64,000 bases of DNA from Paenibacillus sp. GP183 (GCF_900104695.1 NZ_FNSW01000001.1:372001-436000), one strand, 5' to 3'. Positions 42,105 through 52,742 are shown, counted from the first letter of the stretch. Notes: a model not told the origin generated them from the letters alone. Translations and numbers: made by a program.

Positions 42105-42132
42105 AAGGGCAGCCGCGGCTGCTCTTTTTTTG
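42105..42132 (+). terminator. Terminator after rnc
   Basis: GGGCAGCC / GGCTGCTC around a tight CG-rich turn, then T7. It suggests smc starts a new unit. Confidence 0.78.
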
Positions 42133-42190
42133 ATTTTATTACTCTTATTTTGCAGGAGGATTATGGTACAATAGGCTTTGAGGTGAGAGC

Positions 42191-45100
42191 ATGTTTTTGA
42201 AACGGATTGAATTATCCGGCTTTAAATCATTCGCAGATCGGACCGAGCTCGAATTTGTTCAGGGTATTACGGCGGTGGTCGGTCCTAATGGAAGCGGTAA
42301 AAGCAATATATCTGACGGGATTCGCTGGGTTCTGGGGGAGCAAAGCGCAAAGTCGCTGCGCGGCGGCAAGATGGAGGATGTTATATTTGCCGGGAGCGAC
42401 GCTAGAAAGGCGGTGAACTATGGTGAGGTATCGTTGACGCTGGACAATACCTCGCAGTCATTGCCGCTTGATTTTAACGAGGTCACGGTGACGAGAAGGG
42501 TGCACCGCAGCGGGGACAGCGAATACTTGATCAACAAGCAGCCCTGCAGGCTGAAGGATATTACGGAATTGTTCATGGATACGGGGATCGGGAAGGAAGC
42601 TTATTCGATCATTGGACAAGGCCGGATTGAGGAAATACTGAGTACGAAATCGGAAGATCGCCGGGGTATATTTGAAGAAGCCTCAGGGATTGTCAAATAT
42701 AAATCACGTAAGCGCGAAGCGGAGAAGAAGCTGAATGACACGGAGCAAAATCTGCTTCGCATTCACGATCTGGTTTCCGAGCTGGAGGATCAGATTGAGC
42801 CCCTGAAGGATCAATCCGAGAAAGCCATCCGCTACAAAGTACTCAGGGAGCAGCTCAAGAGCAGTGAAATCTCGATGTACGTGCATCAGATCGACCAGAT
42901 CTATGTGACTTGGACCGAGTCCAAACAGAAGCTGGAGAAGCTGGAAAAGGAACAGACCGAGCTGGCGACGATCGTCAATCAGCATGATGCCCATTTGGAA
43001 AAGCATCGCTGGGAAACCCGCAGACTCGAGGAGGAGCTGGAGAAGCTCCAGGATGCATTGCTTGTACTCAGTGAGGAGTTCGAGAAGTGCGAAGGGCAAG
43101 GAGAGGTGCTGAAGGAACGCAAAAAGAATTTTGAAACCAACCGGCAGCAGCTGACCCAGACGATCTTCATTCAAGAGCAGCGCAGAACGGATAAAGAAAC
43201 GGAATTAGCCCAGCAGCGGGATAAAATCGTGCAAATCGGTGCTCAGCTTTACGAGTTTCAGGCCAAGCTGGCCGCAGAGGAAGAGCGTTTGCTCGGTGTG
43301 AACGGCGGGACGAGCTCTGCGGCGGAAGACGGACTTAAATCCGAGCTTTTGGAAATTCTCAACCGGATGGCGCAGTCACGGAACGAAATCCGCTACTCCG
43401 AGCAGCAGATGGAGAGCTTGAGCCGCAGGCTGGAAAGGCTTGAGGAGGAGCGCCAAAAGTGGACGGACCAGCAGGACAAAATTGCGATCCGCAAGCAGGA
43501 GCTCTCGGCGAAGCTGGAAGAAACCGTTAGCGAGATCAATGAGATTCGCGATCGTTACGCTCAGCTGACGCAGAGTCTGAAATCGAACCAAAGCTTGCTC
43601 GACGAGGCCCAGGGCATGGTCCGCAAGTGGGAGCAAAAGCTGGACGCCCTTACTTCGCGCCGTGATACGATGAAAGAAATGGCTGACGACTATGACGGCT
43701 TTATGCATGGGGTCAAGGAAGTGCTCAAAGCAAAGAAGCGCAGCGACCTTCGCGGGATACGCGGAGCCATAGCGGAGCTTGTTAAAGTGCCGGCCGAGGT
43801 GGAAATCGCCATCGAGACAGCGCTTGGCGGAGCTTTGCAGAATGTCGTTGTGGAAACCGAGGCGGATGGGCGCGAGGCGATTGCCTTCTTGAAAAAAAGA
43901 CAGCTCGGCAGAGCCACGTTCCTGCCAATGAATGTCATCAAAGGGCGTTCCATCTCGGATGGTGAACGCGCTGCCTTGCAGTCAGCCAAAGGCTTTGTCG
44001 GCATGGCCGTTGATCTGATTCAATTCGAATCCGCGTATCAAGCCATTTTCTCCAGCTTGCTGGGCAATGTGATCATAGCCGAGAAGCTGGAGGATGCGAA
44101 TCATATCGCAGCCAAAGGGCAGTACCGCTACCGCGTTGTAACGCTGGAAGGCGATGTCGTGAATCCCGGCGGATCGATGACGGGCGGAAGCTTGCAAAAG
44201 AAAACGACAAGCCTGCTCGGCCGACAGCGGCAAATTGAAGAGCTTGTGCAGGAAATCAAGGCATCGGAAGCTAAATTAAGTGTACTTAAAGATAAAGCCA
44301 GCCAAATGAAACGCGACATCGCCGAGGAAATGCACAGCGTGGAGAAGCTGCGGCAAGAAAGCGAGCAAAAGCGGATTGAAGAGCAGCAGCTTCGTGCTGA
44401 ATTGAATCCCTTGGAGGCTGAAAGCCGTACAGTAGAAGAGCAGCTCTCCATGGACAGTCAAGACTTGGAGAGTCTGCTTCAGGAGCGGGAAGATTTCACG
44501 AAGAAGAAGCAGGAGGCCGAGCAGACGCTGGAGCTGCTTTTACAGGAGGAAGCTTCGCTTCAGCAAGCGATTCGAGACGCAGAAATTTCGCGTAAAGCGA
44601 GCGAATCCGCCAAGGAGGAGCTGCAATCGCAGCTCACGGATCTCAAGGTCAATGCGGCATCCATTTCTCAGGAGAAGCAATCCTTGCAGGATCAGCAGCG
44701 CCGTCTTCAGCAGGATCTGGAGGATGTGGACCGGGAGTTGTCCGGCAATCGCACACTGCTTGAGCAGCTTGAGCAGGATATGCAGGCCCTGCAGCAAGAG
44801 AGCACACAGCAAATCGAGCAGCTTAACGATCTCAAGCTGAGGAAGCAGCAATGTTCGGAGGAGATTGATTTTAAACGTGCCGAGCGAGCCGAATGGCTGC
44901 AGAAGCTGGAATTGGAAGAAAACGAAACAAGGACACAGCGAGTTCAGCTTAAGCAGGTGGAAGAACAGCTGCATCAAACGGAAGTGCGTGTGACCAGATT
45001 TGATGTGGAGCTGGAAAACCTGCTCAAAAAGCTGTCCGAAGAATACGAGTTAAGCTATGAGCTTGCCAAGGAACGCTATCCTGTTCCTGAAGATGTACTA

Positions 45101-45763
45101 GGTACACAAAGCCGTGTGCGTGATCTGAAAAGAGAGGTTGCTTCTCTCGGCGATGTGAATCTGGGGGCAATTGAGGAATATGCCCGTGTATCGGAACGGT
45201 TTGATTTCCTCAGCGAGCAAAAAAATGACTTGATTGAAGCGAAAACCACATTGTATCAAGTCATCCGCGAAATGGATGTGGAGATGTCCAAACGCTTCAA
45301 GACGACCTTCGATGCGATTCGCTCGCATTTTGGCATCGTTTTCGCCAAATTGTTCGGAGGCGGACGCGCGGACCTGATTTTATCGGAGCCGGACAGCTTG
45401 CTCGATACAGGCATTGAAATCGTCGCTCAGCCTCCGGGCAAAAAGCTGCAAAACCTCCAGCTGCTTTCAGGCGGAGAACGTGCGCTCACGGCGATTGCCC
45501 TGCTTTTCTCGATTATCCGCGTCAAGCCTGTACCTTTCTGTGTTCTGGATGAGGTAGAGGCAGCGCTGGATGAGGCAAACGTGTCTCGCTTTGCAGAGTA
45601 TTTAAGAGAGTTTTCCGAAACCACTCAGTTTATTGTAGTCACCCATCGCAAAGGCACTATGGAAGAAGCCGATGTGTTATATGGAGTGACGATGGAAGAG
45701 GGCGGCGTGTCCAAGCTCGTTTCCGTGAAGCTCGAAGACGAAGATGCGGCCGTGTCTGCATAA
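42191..45763 (+). CDS. smc: Chromosome segregation protein SMC
   Basis: A 1,190-residue SMC ATPase that, with ScpA/ScpB, extrudes loops and organises the chromosome. Walker A GPNGSGKSN is at about residues 32-40. Two long coiled-coil arms (about 170-500 and 670-1020) flank the hinge (about 510-660). The C-terminal head has the signature LLSGGERALTA and Walker B FCVLDEVEAALDEAN. Full length. ATG behind GAGGTGAG. Confidence 0.97.
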   Translation: MFLKRIELSGFKSFADRTELEFVQGITAVVGPNGSGKSNISDGIRWVLGEQSAKSLRGGKMEDVIFAGSDARKAVNYGEVSLTLDNTSQSLPLDFNEVTVTRRVHRSGDSEYLINKQPCRLKDITELFMDTGIGKEAYSIIGQGRIEEILSTKSEDRRGIFEEASGIVKYKSRKREAEKKLNDTEQNLLRIHDLVSELEDQIEPLKDQSEKAIRYKVLREQLKSSEISMYVHQIDQIYVTWTESKQKLEKLEKEQTELATIVNQHDAHLEKHRWETRRLEEELEKLQDALLVLSEEFEKCEGQGEVLKERKKNFETNRQQLTQTIFIQEQRRTDKETELAQQRDKIVQIGAQLYEFQAKLAAEEERLLGVNGGTSSAAEDGLKSELLEILNRMAQSRNEIRYSEQQMESLSRRLERLEEERQKWTDQQDKIAIRKQELSAKLEETVSEINEIRDRYAQLTQSLKSNQSLLDEAQGMVRKWEQKLDALTSRRDTMKEMADDYDGFMHGVKEVLKAKKRSDLRGIRGAIAELVKVPAEVEIAIETALGGALQNVVVETEADGREAIAFLKKRQLGRATFLPMNVIKGRSISDGERAALQSAKGFVGMAVDLIQFESAYQAIFSSLLGNVIIAEKLEDANHIAAKGQYRYRVVTLEGDVVNPGGSMTGGSLQKKTTSLLGRQRQIEELVQEIKASEAKLSVLKDKASQMKRDIAEEMHSVEKLRQESEQKRIEEQQLRAELNPLEAESRTVEEQLSMDSQDLESLLQEREDFTKKKQEAEQTLELLLQEEASLQQAIRDAEISRKASESAKEELQSQLTDLKVNAASISQEKQSLQDQQRRLQQDLEDVDRELSGNRTLLEQLEQDMQALQQESTQQIEQLNDLKLRKQQCSEEIDFKRAERAEWLQKLELEENETRTQRVQLKQVEEQLHQTEVRVTRFDVELENLLKKLSEEYELSYELAKERYPVPEDVLGTQSRVRDLKREVASLGDVNLGAIEEYARVSERFDFLSEQKNDLIEAKTTLYQVIREMDVEMSKRFKTTFDAIRSHFGIVFAKLFGGGRADLILSEPDSLLDTGIEIVAQPPGKKLQNLQLLSGGERALTAIALLFSIIRVKPVPFCVLDEVEAALDEANVSRFAEYLREFSETTQFIVVTHRKGTMEEADVLYGVTMEEGGVSKLVSVKLEDEDAAVSA

Positions 45764-45798
45764 ACTAGAGATAAAGACAGGATAAGAGGGATGAAGCG

Positions 45799-46794
45799 AT
45801 GAGTTTTTTTAAACGGTTAAAAGAGAGCATCTCGGGTAAAGCCGAAGCGGTGACGAGCAAGTTCAAGGAAGGCTTGTCGAAGACCAGAGATGCCTTCGTG
45901 GATCGAGTGGACGATTTGTTCAGCCGCCGAAAGAAGATCGATGAAGACTTTTATGAAGAATTGGAAGAGATATTAATCGGAGCCGACGTTGGCGTGGGTA
46001 CGGTGCTGAAGCTGATCGATGACCTTCGAGCCGAAGTGAAAAAGCGCAAAATTGAGAATCCTGGTGAGCTGCAGCCGATATTATCGGAAAAGCTGATTGG
46101 TTTGCTCAAAGGAGATACGGACGCGGGCCTTCGAACAGCCAAAGAAGGGCTGACCGTGATGCTGTTCGTAGGCGTGAATGGAGTCGGAAAGACGACGACG
46201 ATTGGCAAAATGGCCCATATGCTGAAGTCACAAGGTAAAAAAGTGCTGATGGCTGCAGGTGATACCTTTCGTGCAGGAGCTATAGAGCAGCTTGAAACAT
46301 GGGGTCAGCGCGTTGGGGTGGATGTCATCAAGCAGCAATCGGGAGCCGATCCTGCTGCGGTTATGTTCGATGCATTGCAAGCGGCCAAAACTCGCGGCAC
46401 CGACATTCTGCTGTGTGATACGGCCGGACGATTGCAAAATAAAGTCAACCTCATGGAAGAACTGAATAAGATTTATCGTGTGATTCAGCGAGAGGTTCCG
46501 GATGCTCCCCATGAAGTGCTGCTAGTGCTTGATGCGACTACAGGACAAAATGCGCTCAGTCAAGCCAAGCTTTTCAGCGATAAAACAGGACTTACCGGCT
46601 TGGTCTTGACGAAGCTGGATGGAACAGCCAAGGGTGGAATTGTCGTAGCCATTCGCCAGGAGCTTTCCCTGCCTGTGAAATTCGTTGGATTGGGCGAGAA
46701 GATGGATGACTTGCAGGCCTTTGATTCCGAACAATTTGTGCATGCTTTGTTTGGCCAATGGATCGCTGATGAGAAGGAAGAAATTGAAAGCTAG
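45799..46794 (+). CDS. ftsY: Signal recognition particle receptor FtsY
   Basis: A 331-residue SRP GTPase that docks SRP-ribosome complexes at the membrane. A short basic N-terminal helix (SFFKRLKESISGKAEAV) replaces the long acidic A domain of E. coli. The NG domain has GVNGVGKTTTIGK, DTAGRLQNK and TKLDGTAKGG. It follows smc by 35 bases, the conserved order. Confidence 0.97.
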   Translation: MSFFKRLKESISGKAEAVTSKFKEGLSKTRDAFVDRVDDLFSRRKKIDEDFYEELEEILIGADVGVGTVLKLIDDLRAEVKKRKIENPGELQPILSEKLIGLLKGDTDAGLRTAKEGLTVMLFVGVNGVGKTTTIGKMAHMLKSQGKKVLMAAGDTFRAGAIEQLETWGQRVGVDVIKQQSGADPAAVMFDALQAAKTRGTDILLCDTAGRLQNKVNLMEELNKIYRVIQREVPDAPHEVLLVLDATTGQNALSQAKLFSDKTGLTGLVLTKLDGTAKGGIVVAIRQELSLPVKFVGLGEKMDDLQAFDSEQFVHALFGQWIADEKEEIES

Positions 46795-46810
46795 TGACAA
46801 GGTAAACACC

Positions 46811-46839
46811 TTGACATCTCCAGCTCTATTCAGTATGAT
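46811..46839 (+). promoter_or_regulatory. Sigma-A promoter of ylxM-ffh
   Basis: Consensus TTGACA, exact 17-base spacer, TATGAT. It lies 52 bases before the ylxM start, in the gap after ftsY. Confidence 0.8.
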
Positions 46840-46891
46840 GAGTTATGTTGTAATGCTGTCAAGCATTTGACCTTTACGGAGGTGAGCTCGT

Positions 46892-47242
46892 ATGTCGGAA
46901 GATCAGGTGCTGGAGAAAACGAATCGCATCAATCTGCTGATTGATTTCTATGAGCCGCTTTTAACCGAGAAGCAGGGTATGTTCTTGAAGCTGTATGTTC
47001 ATGATGACTTTTCGCTCGGCGAGATTGCCGAGAACTTCAACATCAGCCGCCAAGCCGTATATGAGCACATTAAACGCGCTGAGCAGACTCTTCAGGATTA
47101 TGAAGAGAAGCTGCAGCTGTTGAACAAGCATGAACAAAGAATCAAGCTGCGAGATGAGCTGGAATCCATGCTGCTTTCTTGCGAGCCTGAACTGAAGCAG
47201 CAATTGAACATTTTATTCGATAACATGATCCATATGGATTGA
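46892..47242 (+). CDS. ylxM: YlxM family SRP-associated helix-turn-helix protein
   Basis: A 116-residue protein with a sigma-70 region-4-like helix-turn-helix: [18 protein letters not shown] then [16 protein letters not shown]. The C-terminus is a charged helix. YlxM is encoded before ffh in Firmicutes and in streptococci influences SRP GTPase activity. ATG behind ACGGAGGTG. It lies 37 bases before ffh. Confidence 0.94.
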   Translation: MSEDQVLEKTNRINLLIDFYEPLLTEKQGMFLKLYVHDDFSLGEIAENFNISRQAVYEHIKRAEQTLQDYEEKLQLLNKHEQRIKLRDELESMLLSCEPELKQQLNILFDNMIHMD

Positions 47243-47279
47243 TCCATAAGTCAGCCGACATTGAAAGAGGGTGAATCGC

Positions 47280-48641
47280 ATGGCATTTGAAGGATTGGCC
47301 AGCCGGCTGCAGAACGTTTTCGGCAAGCTGAGAGGCAAAGGAAAGCTGACGGAAGAAGATGTGAATGAAGCGCTCCGTGAGGTGCGGCTCGCCCTGCTGG
47401 AAGCGGATGTGAACTTTAAGGTCGTTAAAGAATTCATCGCGAAGGTCAAGGAACAGGCCATCGGCCAAGAAGTGATGAAGAGCTTCACACCGGGCATGAT
47501 CGTGGTCGACATCGTGAATAAAGAATTGACGGCGCTGATGGGCGGCAGCCAAAGCAAGCTTGCGAGATCCAATCGGCCACCGACTGTGATAATGATGGCA
47601 GGTCTTCAAGGAGCAGGCAAAACTACGACCTCCGGTAAGCTTGCCAAGCTGCTGCTCAAGCAGAACCATCGTCCGCTGCTCGTTGCAGGCGACATTTATC
47701 GTCCCGCTGCCATCAAGCAGCTTCAAGTGTTAGGAGAACAATTGAAGGTTCCCGTATTTTCGCTGGGCGATCAAGTGAGCCCTGTTGAGATAGCGAGGCA
47801 AGCTGTACAGCATGCGAAGGACAACGGAAACGATTATGTCATCATCGATACTGCAGGCCGGCTTCATATCGACGAGAGCCTTATGGGCGAGCTGAAGAAC
47901 GTTCGGGCGGAAGTGAATCCCGATGAAATTCTGCTGGTCGTCGATGCGATGACCGGACAGGATGCCGTCAATGTCGCCGAAAGCTTTAACCAGCAGCTGG
48001 AGCTGACGGGTGTCATTCTTACCAAGCTGGACGGAGATACTCGAGGCGGTGCCGCGCTTTCCGTCAAGGCTGTTACAGGCTGCCCGATCAAGTTCGCAGC
48101 ATCGGGCGAGAAGATGGATGCGCTCGAGCCTTTCTTCCCGGACCGCATGGCTTCACGGATTCTCGGCATGGGTGATATGCTCTCATTGATCGAGAAGGCT
48201 CAAGCGGGTATCGATGTCGAGAAGGCGAAAGAGATGGAGCGCAAAATGCGCAACAACGAATTCACCTTCGAGGATTTCCTGGTGCAGATGGAGCAGGTCA
48301 AGAAGATGGGTCCATTGGATCAAATCCTCGACATGCTTCCGGGGGCGAACAAGATGAAGGGTCTCAAGGATGTCAAAGTCGATGAAAAGCAGATGGGACG
48401 AGTGGAAGCCATCGTCAAGTCCATGACCAAGCAAGAGAAGCAAAAACCGGAGCTCCTCAATGCCAATCGCCGCAAGCGGATCGCACTGGGCAGCGGAAAC
48501 TCGATTCAAGAGGTCAACCGTTTCATCAAACAGTTCGAGGATATGCGTAAAATGATGAAGCAGTTCTCGGGGATGATGGGCAATAAAGGCGGCAAAAATG
48601 CAATGAAAAAGCTTGGCAAGGGAATGAAATTTCCTTTTTAA
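47280..48641 (+). CDS. ffh: Signal recognition particle protein Ffh
   Basis: A 453-residue SRP54 homologue that binds signal sequences and SRP RNA. The NG domain has GLQGAGKTTTSGK, DTAGRLHIDE and TKLDGDTRGG. The Met-rich M domain (about 300-450) has RRKRIALGSGNSIQEVNRF for RNA binding and many Met near the end. ATG 47280, nine bases after GAGGG; an in-frame GTG three codons earlier is less likely. Confidence 0.97.
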   Translation: MAFEGLASRLQNVFGKLRGKGKLTEEDVNEALREVRLALLEADVNFKVVKEFIAKVKEQAIGQEVMKSFTPGMIVVDIVNKELTALMGGSQSKLARSNRPPTVIMMAGLQGAGKTTTSGKLAKLLLKQNHRPLLVAGDIYRPAAIKQLQVLGEQLKVPVFSLGDQVSPVEIARQAVQHAKDNGNDYVIIDTAGRLHIDESLMGELKNVRAEVNPDEILLVVDAMTGQDAVNVAESFNQQLELTGVILTKLDGDTRGGAALSVKAVTGCPIKFAASGEKMDALEPFFPDRMASRILGMGDMLSLIEKAQAGIDVEKAKEMERKMRNNEFTFEDFLVQMEQVKKMGPLDQILDMLPGANKMKGLKDVKVDEKQMGRVEAIVKSMTKQEKQKPELLNANRRKRIALGSGNSIQEVNRFIKQFEDMRKMMKQFSGMMGNKGGKNAMKKLGKGMKFPF

Positions 48642-48696
48642 TCATAGGTAAATTAAGCTGCATCGAAGCGTTTATTCTAAATAGGAGGTGATTTAT

Positions 48697-48969
48697 ATGG
48701 CAGTACGTATTCGTCTTAAGCGTATGGGTGCTCACAAAGCCCCTTTCTACCGTGTGGTGGTATCGGATTCCCGTTCCCCGCGTGACGGACGTTTTATCGA
48801 AGAAATCGGCACTTATAACCCGATTGCAAAACCGGCGGCTGTAACTCTTGATGAAGAGAAAGCTCTGAAATGGCTTCAAACTGGAGCTCAACCTTCCGAT
48901 ACCGTTCGCAGTCTGTTTAGCAAAGCAGGTTTGATGACTAAATTTCACGAGCTGAGACAACAGAAGTAA
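48697..48969 (+). CDS. rpsP: 30S ribosomal protein S16
   Basis: A 90-residue S16: [20 protein letters not shown] then [19 protein letters not shown] behind TAGGAGGTG. First of the rpsP-khpA-rimM-trmD-rplS group. Confidence 0.98.
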   Translation: MAVRIRLKRMGAHKAPFYRVVVSDSRSPRDGRFIEEIGTYNPIAKPAAVTLDEEKALKWLQTGAQPSDTVRSLFSKAGLMTKFHELRQQK

Positions 48970-48993
48970 TCCGTTTCTTCGGAGGTGGTTTTG

Positions 48994-49224
48994 ATGAAGG
49001 ATTTGATCACCGTTATCGCAAAAGCTCTCGTCGATCATCCAGAAGAAGTACGTGTGAATGTTGTGGAGAAGGACGACCGCATTGAATACCGGCTTTCCGT
49101 ACATCCTGAGGATGTCGGGAAAGTCATCGGCAAGCAGGGTAGAATTGCCAAGTCGCTTCGCACCGTAATCACGTCGGCAGCCGTGAAGGAAACCAAACGT
49201 GTTACTGTAGAAATCGTATCATAA
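48994..49224 (+). CDS. khpA: KH-domain RNA-binding protein KhpA
   Basis: A 76-residue single KH-domain protein (Bacillus YlqC). The RNA-binding GxxG loop is GKQG in VGKVIGKQGRIAKSLR. In streptococci KhpA pairs with KhpB/EloR to regulate division and elongation. ATG 48994 behind CGGAGGTGG, 24 bases after rpsP. Confidence 0.95.
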   Translation: MKDLITVIAKALVDHPEEVRVNVVEKDDRIEYRLSVHPEDVGKVIGKQGRIAKSLRTVITSAAVKETKRVTVEIVS

Positions 49225-49230
49225 GGGGAA

Positions 49231-49260
49231 GGGTTAGGAGAGTTGTTCCTAACCTTTTTC
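49231..49260 (+). terminator. Hairpin between khpA and rimM
   Basis: GGTTAGGA pairs with TCCTAACC around GAGTTGT, followed by T5. It may terminate or attenuate, giving rpsP-khpA higher expression than rimM-trmD. Confidence 0.8.
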
Positions 49261-49293
49261 TTGTTCCACATCAGAAGCGGGAGGAAAAGATGG

Positions 49294-49812
49294 ATGACGG
49301 ACAAGCTTTATACAATTGGCAAAATTGTCAATACACACGGTATACGCGGTGAGATGAAAATCGTGCCGGAAACCGATTTTCCGGAGCGTTTTGATCCGGG
49401 CAGCGAGCTGGTCATTGTGGATGCGCAGCAAAAGCAAACGCCGGTGAAGATTGAATCTTCCCGCTTGCACAAAAATATGTACATAGTGAAACTTGAAAAG
49501 TATGACAATATCAATGATGTGGAAAAATACAAGGGATCCTTGCTGAAAATAGAAGCCAAATATCAAGAGCCATTGGAAGAGGGCGAATATTATTACCACG
49601 AAATTATCGGCTGCAAGGTTATAACTGAAGAAGGGCGAGAGCTCGGCTTGATCAGCGAAATTTTGACCCCGGGCGCAAATGATGTGTGGGTGGTGACTCT
49701 TCCCAAAAACAAACAGCTTCTTCTCCCTGTAATTGATGAGGTTATACTTGAAGTGGATGTGCAGGCGAAAATAGTGCGGATTCATCTGATGGAAGGACTG
49801 CTGGAGGAATGA
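49294..49812 (+). CDS. rimM: 16S rRNA maturation factor RimM
   Basis: A 172-residue factor for 30S head assembly that binds S19. The N-terminal beta barrel has [20 protein letters not shown], and the PRC-barrel C-terminus includes [12 protein letters not shown] and [15 protein letters not shown] 49294 lies behind GGGAGG; the frame opens further upstream through the terminator hairpin. It overlaps trmD by four bases. Confidence 0.96.
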   Translation: MTDKLYTIGKIVNTHGIRGEMKIVPETDFPERFDPGSELVIVDAQQKQTPVKIESSRLHKNMYIVKLEKYDNINDVEKYKGSLLKIEAKYQEPLEEGEYYYHEIIGCKVITEEGRELGLISEILTPGANDVWVVTLPKNKQLLLPVIDEVILEVDVQAKIVRIHLMEGLLEE

Positions 49813-50567
49813 GAATCGATGTTCTGACGATCTTTCCGGAAATGTTTGACGGTGTGTTTTCTTCCAGTATTCTTGGGAAAGCTCGCGACAAAGGAATCGT
49901 ACAGCTGAATACGGTTAATTTTCGCGATTACTCGGGCAATAAGCACAATACGGTAGATGATTACCCGTATGGCGGTGGAGGCGGTATGGTCTTAAAGGCC
50001 GAGCCTATTTTTGCCGCTGTAGAAGATCTGATTTTACCGGAATCCAAGATTAAGCCCAGGATTATTCTCATGTGTCCGCAGGGAGAAACCTATACGCAGA
50101 AGAAGGCGGAAGAGCTGTCTGCCGAGGAGCACCTTGTTTTGATATGCGGCCACTATGAAGGCTACGATGAGCGGATTCGCCGCTATCTGGTGACCGATGA
50201 GCTGTCGATCGGTGATTATGTGTTAACAGGGGGCGAGCTCCCCGCCATGTCCGTGATTGACAGTGTGGTGAGACTGCTGCCGGGAGTGCTGGGCAATGAG
50301 CAATCTGCGGTGACGGATTCGTTCAGCACAGGGCTGCTTGAATATCCGCATTATACGAGGCCGGCGAAGTTCCGCGATTGGGAAGTGCCAGAGGTATTGA
50401 TTTCCGGGCATCATGTGAACGTAGAGAAATGGAGAAGAAAAGAGTCTCTGCTGCGTACCTTGGAGCGCCGTCCGGATCTTCTCGAAGGCCGTGAACTTAG
50501 TAAGGAAGAACTGGGCTGGGTGGCCGCCTGGCAAGCGGAGAAGAGGGATAAGAGCATTGAAAAATAG
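49809..50567 (+). CDS. trmD: tRNA (guanine37-N1)-methyltransferase
   Basis: A 252-residue SPOUT methyltransferase forming m1G37, which prevents frameshifts. It has [27 protein letters not shown] and the trefoil-knot SAM site [13 protein letters not shown] and [15 protein letters not shown]. It overlaps rimM (ATGA). Confidence 0.97.
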   Translation: MRIDVLTIFPEMFDGVFSSSILGKARDKGIVQLNTVNFRDYSGNKHNTVDDYPYGGGGGMVLKAEPIFAAVEDLILPESKIKPRIILMCPQGETYTQKKAEELSAEEHLVLICGHYEGYDERIRRYLVTDELSIGDYVLTGGELPAMSVIDSVVRLLPGVLGNEQSAVTDSFSTGLLEYPHYTRPAKFRDWEVPEVLISGHHVNVEKWRRKESLLRTLERRPDLLEGRELSKEELGWVAAWQAEKRDKSIEK

Positions 50568-50651
50568 ATCAAACTTTATGAAACTTTACATTAGAAATGC
50601 GATATCTTATAATCAGTTTGAATGAAATGAGATTTGAAATTTCTCATGTAG

Positions 50652-50680
50652 TTGTAAATACCCTATTGCTATGGTAGAAT
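50652..50680 (+). promoter_or_regulatory. Sigma-A promoter of rplS
   Basis: TTGTAA, 17-base spacer, TAGAAT, in the 225-base gap between trmD and rplS. Confidence 0.7.
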
Positions 50681-50689
50681 ATATTCTGT

Positions 50690-50792
50690 TGTGGATTTTT
50701 TAATGTTTGAGTTCGGTGGTCCTCTACGCAGACATCCAGATAAGCTTCATGCAGAGCGGAATGAACACCTGAGTGGAAGGAGGGAGTCAACT
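50690..50792 (+). ncRNA. Candidate L19 leader (autoregulatory 5' UTR)
   Basis: About 100 transcribed but untranslated bases between the promoter and rplS, including GGTGGTCCTCTAC and several complementary segments. Firmicute rplS genes carry a structured L19-binding leader (Rfam L19_leader). The position fits; I judged the structure only by eye. Confidence 0.5.
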
Positions 50793-51134
50793 ATGAATCT
50801 GATTTATGAGATTACAAAAGAACAGCTCCGTACGGATATTCCTAAATTCCGTCCTGGAGATACACTGAAAGTTAACGTGAAGGTTATCGAGGGAACTCGT
50901 GAGCGGATCCAGTTGTTCGAGGGTGTTGTCATTAAACGCCAAGGCGGCGGTATCAGCGAAACATTTACGGTTCGTAAAATTTCTTACGGTGTTGGTGTAG
51001 AGAGAACGTTTCCTGTTCATTCTCCAAAAATCGATAAGATTGAAGTGGCTCGCCGTGGTAAAGTTCGTCGTGCGAAACTTTATTATCTACGCGGTCTTCG
51101 CGGAAAAGCAGCAAGAATTCAAGAAATTCGATAA
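50793..51134 (+). CDS. rplS: 50S ribosomal protein L19
   Basis: A 113-residue L19 at the 30S-50S interface: [38 protein letters not shown] and [21 protein letters not shown] 50793 behind GAAGGAGGG. Upstream in-frame codons fall in the leader and are rejected. Confidence 0.98.
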   Translation: MNLIYEITKEQLRTDIPKFRPGDTLKVNVKVIEGTRERIQLFEGVVIKRQGGGISETFTVRKISYGVGVERTFPVHSPKIDKIEVARRGKVRRAKLYYLRGLRGKAARIQEIR

Positions 51135-51143
51135 CACAAACGG

Positions 51144-51170
51144 GGAGGCTTGTTCAGCAAGTCTCCTTTT
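51144..51170 (+). terminator. Terminator after rplS
   Basis: GGAGGCTTG pairs with CAAGTCTCC (one G-T pair) around TTCAG, then T4. Confidence 0.82.
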
Positions 51171-51225
51171 CCTATCTATCGCGCCTATATTTTTTTCACC
51201 CTAACTGGAAAAGAGGCATAATGTC

Positions 51226-51849
51226 ATGGAATCAAGAGATCCAGATCAATCCTACATAGATGGTGCAGAAGCCGGAACGGGGAAAACACCTTCCAAAACA
51301 GCCAAGAACGAAACCTGGGAATGGATCAAAGCCCTCGCGATCGCCGGCGTCCTGGTTTTTGTCATTCGTTACTTTGTATTCGCTCCCTTTATTGTTGAAG
51401 GTCCGTCGATGGAGCCGAATTTTTATACGAACGAGCGTCTGATCGTCAACAAGATTCTCTATGATATCCGTCCGCCGAAACGCGGAGAAGTCGTTGTTTT
51501 TCATGCCCCTGAAGGCAAGGATTACATCAAGAGGGTTATTGCGCTCCCTGGCGAGACGGTAAAGGTTGAAGGGGACAATGTATATATCAATGGGCAATTG
51601 ATGGAACAAACCTTCTTGAAGGCAGCCCTTGATAAAGCGGCCAAGGAAGGAAGGCCTTGGAATACTCTGGCAAATTACAAGGAAACCAAAGTACCGGAGG
51701 GTACGATTTTTGCCATGGGGGATAACAGATCCAACAGCAAAGACAGCCGTGATCCAACGGTCGGCTTTGTACCTTATAAGGAAATTGTCGGTCGTGCAGA
51801 TTTGATTTTCTGGCCAGTAAACAAAATGGGTCTGGTGCACTTTAAATGA
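51226..51849 (+). CDS. lepB: Type I signal peptidase
   Basis: A 207-residue SipS-like signal peptidase with one N-terminal membrane helix (about 34-52). The catalytic Ser is in [10 protein letters not shown] and the Lys in [12 protein letters not shown]. Box E is [12 protein letters not shown]. The catalytic domain faces outward and cleaves exported preproteins. ATG follows AGAGG. It overlaps rbgA by four bases. Confidence 0.96.
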   Translation: MESRDPDQSYIDGAEAGTGKTPSKTAKNETWEWIKALAIAGVLVFVIRYFVFAPFIVEGPSMEPNFYTNERLIVNKILYDIRPPKRGEVVVFHAPEGKDYIKRVIALPGETVKVEGDNVYINGQLMEQTFLKAALDKAAKEGRPWNTLANYKETKVPEGTIFAMGDNRSNSKDSRDPTVGFVPYKEIVGRADLIFWPVNKMGLVHFK

Positions 51850-52715
51850 CCATTCACTGGTTTCCCGGTCATATGACGAGGGCAAGAAGGCAGATCGAGG
51901 ACAAGCTCAAGTTAATTGATGTTGTGATCGAGCTTCTGGATGCCCGCATCCCGCTTTCCAGCCGTAATCCGATGATTGATGAGATTTTAAAAGGAAAGCC
52001 AAGAATGGTGCTGCTCAATAAGCACGATTTGGCAGATCCGCAGGTCACTGCCGAGTGGGTCCGTTATTTCGCCGATCTGGGGCTCAAAGCACAGCCCATT
52101 GATGCTGCTGCCGGGACCTATGTGAAGGAAATTATTCCGCGGGCCAAAGAGCTGTTTGCCGACAAAATTGCTGCTCAAATTCGTAAAGGGATCAATCCGA
52201 GAGCGATTCGCGGCTTAATCGTCGGCATTCCCAATGTGGGCAAATCCACATTAATCAATCAAATGGCTGGCCGCAAAATCGCAGCTACCGGCGATAAACC
52301 CGGAGTGACCAAAGGGCAGCAATGGATCAAGGCAGGGCCGGAGCTCGATTTGCTGGATACCCCGGGAATTTTATGGCCCAAATTCGAGGATCAAACTGTT
52401 GGTCTACGTCTGGCGGCAACAGGTGCGATCAAGGAAGAGCTGCTGAATCTCGATGAAATTGCCTTATTCGCGATGAAATACATCATCCGCCACTACAGTC
52501 AGGCCTTACAAGAACGTTATGGCATTGAGGAGCTGCCTTCGGACTTGGATGATCCAAATGAGGTCGTCAAAGTCATGGAAGCCATCGGCCGCAAACGAGG
52601 TGCCGTTGTAAGTGGAGGCCGTATCGATTTGGACAAAGCTTCACTGATTATATTACGTGAGCTTCGCTCCGGTAAGCTGGGTCGTATCAGCCTTGAGAGA
52701 CCGGAAGAGGTTTAG
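51846..52715 (+). CDS. rbgA: Ribosome biogenesis GTPase RbgA (YlqF)
   Basis: A 289-residue circularly permuted GTPase required for late 50S assembly. Motif order is G4 (NKHD), G1 (GIPNVGKST, about residues 128-136), then G3 (DTPGI). An ANTAR-like C-terminal domain follows. The start overlaps lepB in ATGA. Confidence 0.96.
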   Translation: MTIHWFPGHMTRARRQIEDKLKLIDVVIELLDARIPLSSRNPMIDEILKGKPRMVLLNKHDLADPQVTAEWVRYFADLGLKAQPIDAAAGTYVKEIIPRAKELFADKIAAQIRKGINPRAIRGLIVGIPNVGKSTLINQMAGRKIAATGDKPGVTKGQQWIKAGPELDLLDTPGILWPKFEDQTVGLRLAATGAIKEELLNLDEIALFAMKYIIRHYSQALQERYGIEELPSDLDDPNEVVKVMEAIGRKRGAVVSGGRIDLDKASLIILRELRSGKLGRISLERPEEV

Positions 52716-52742
52716 CTGGATAGAAATTCGCCTTTTCATAGG

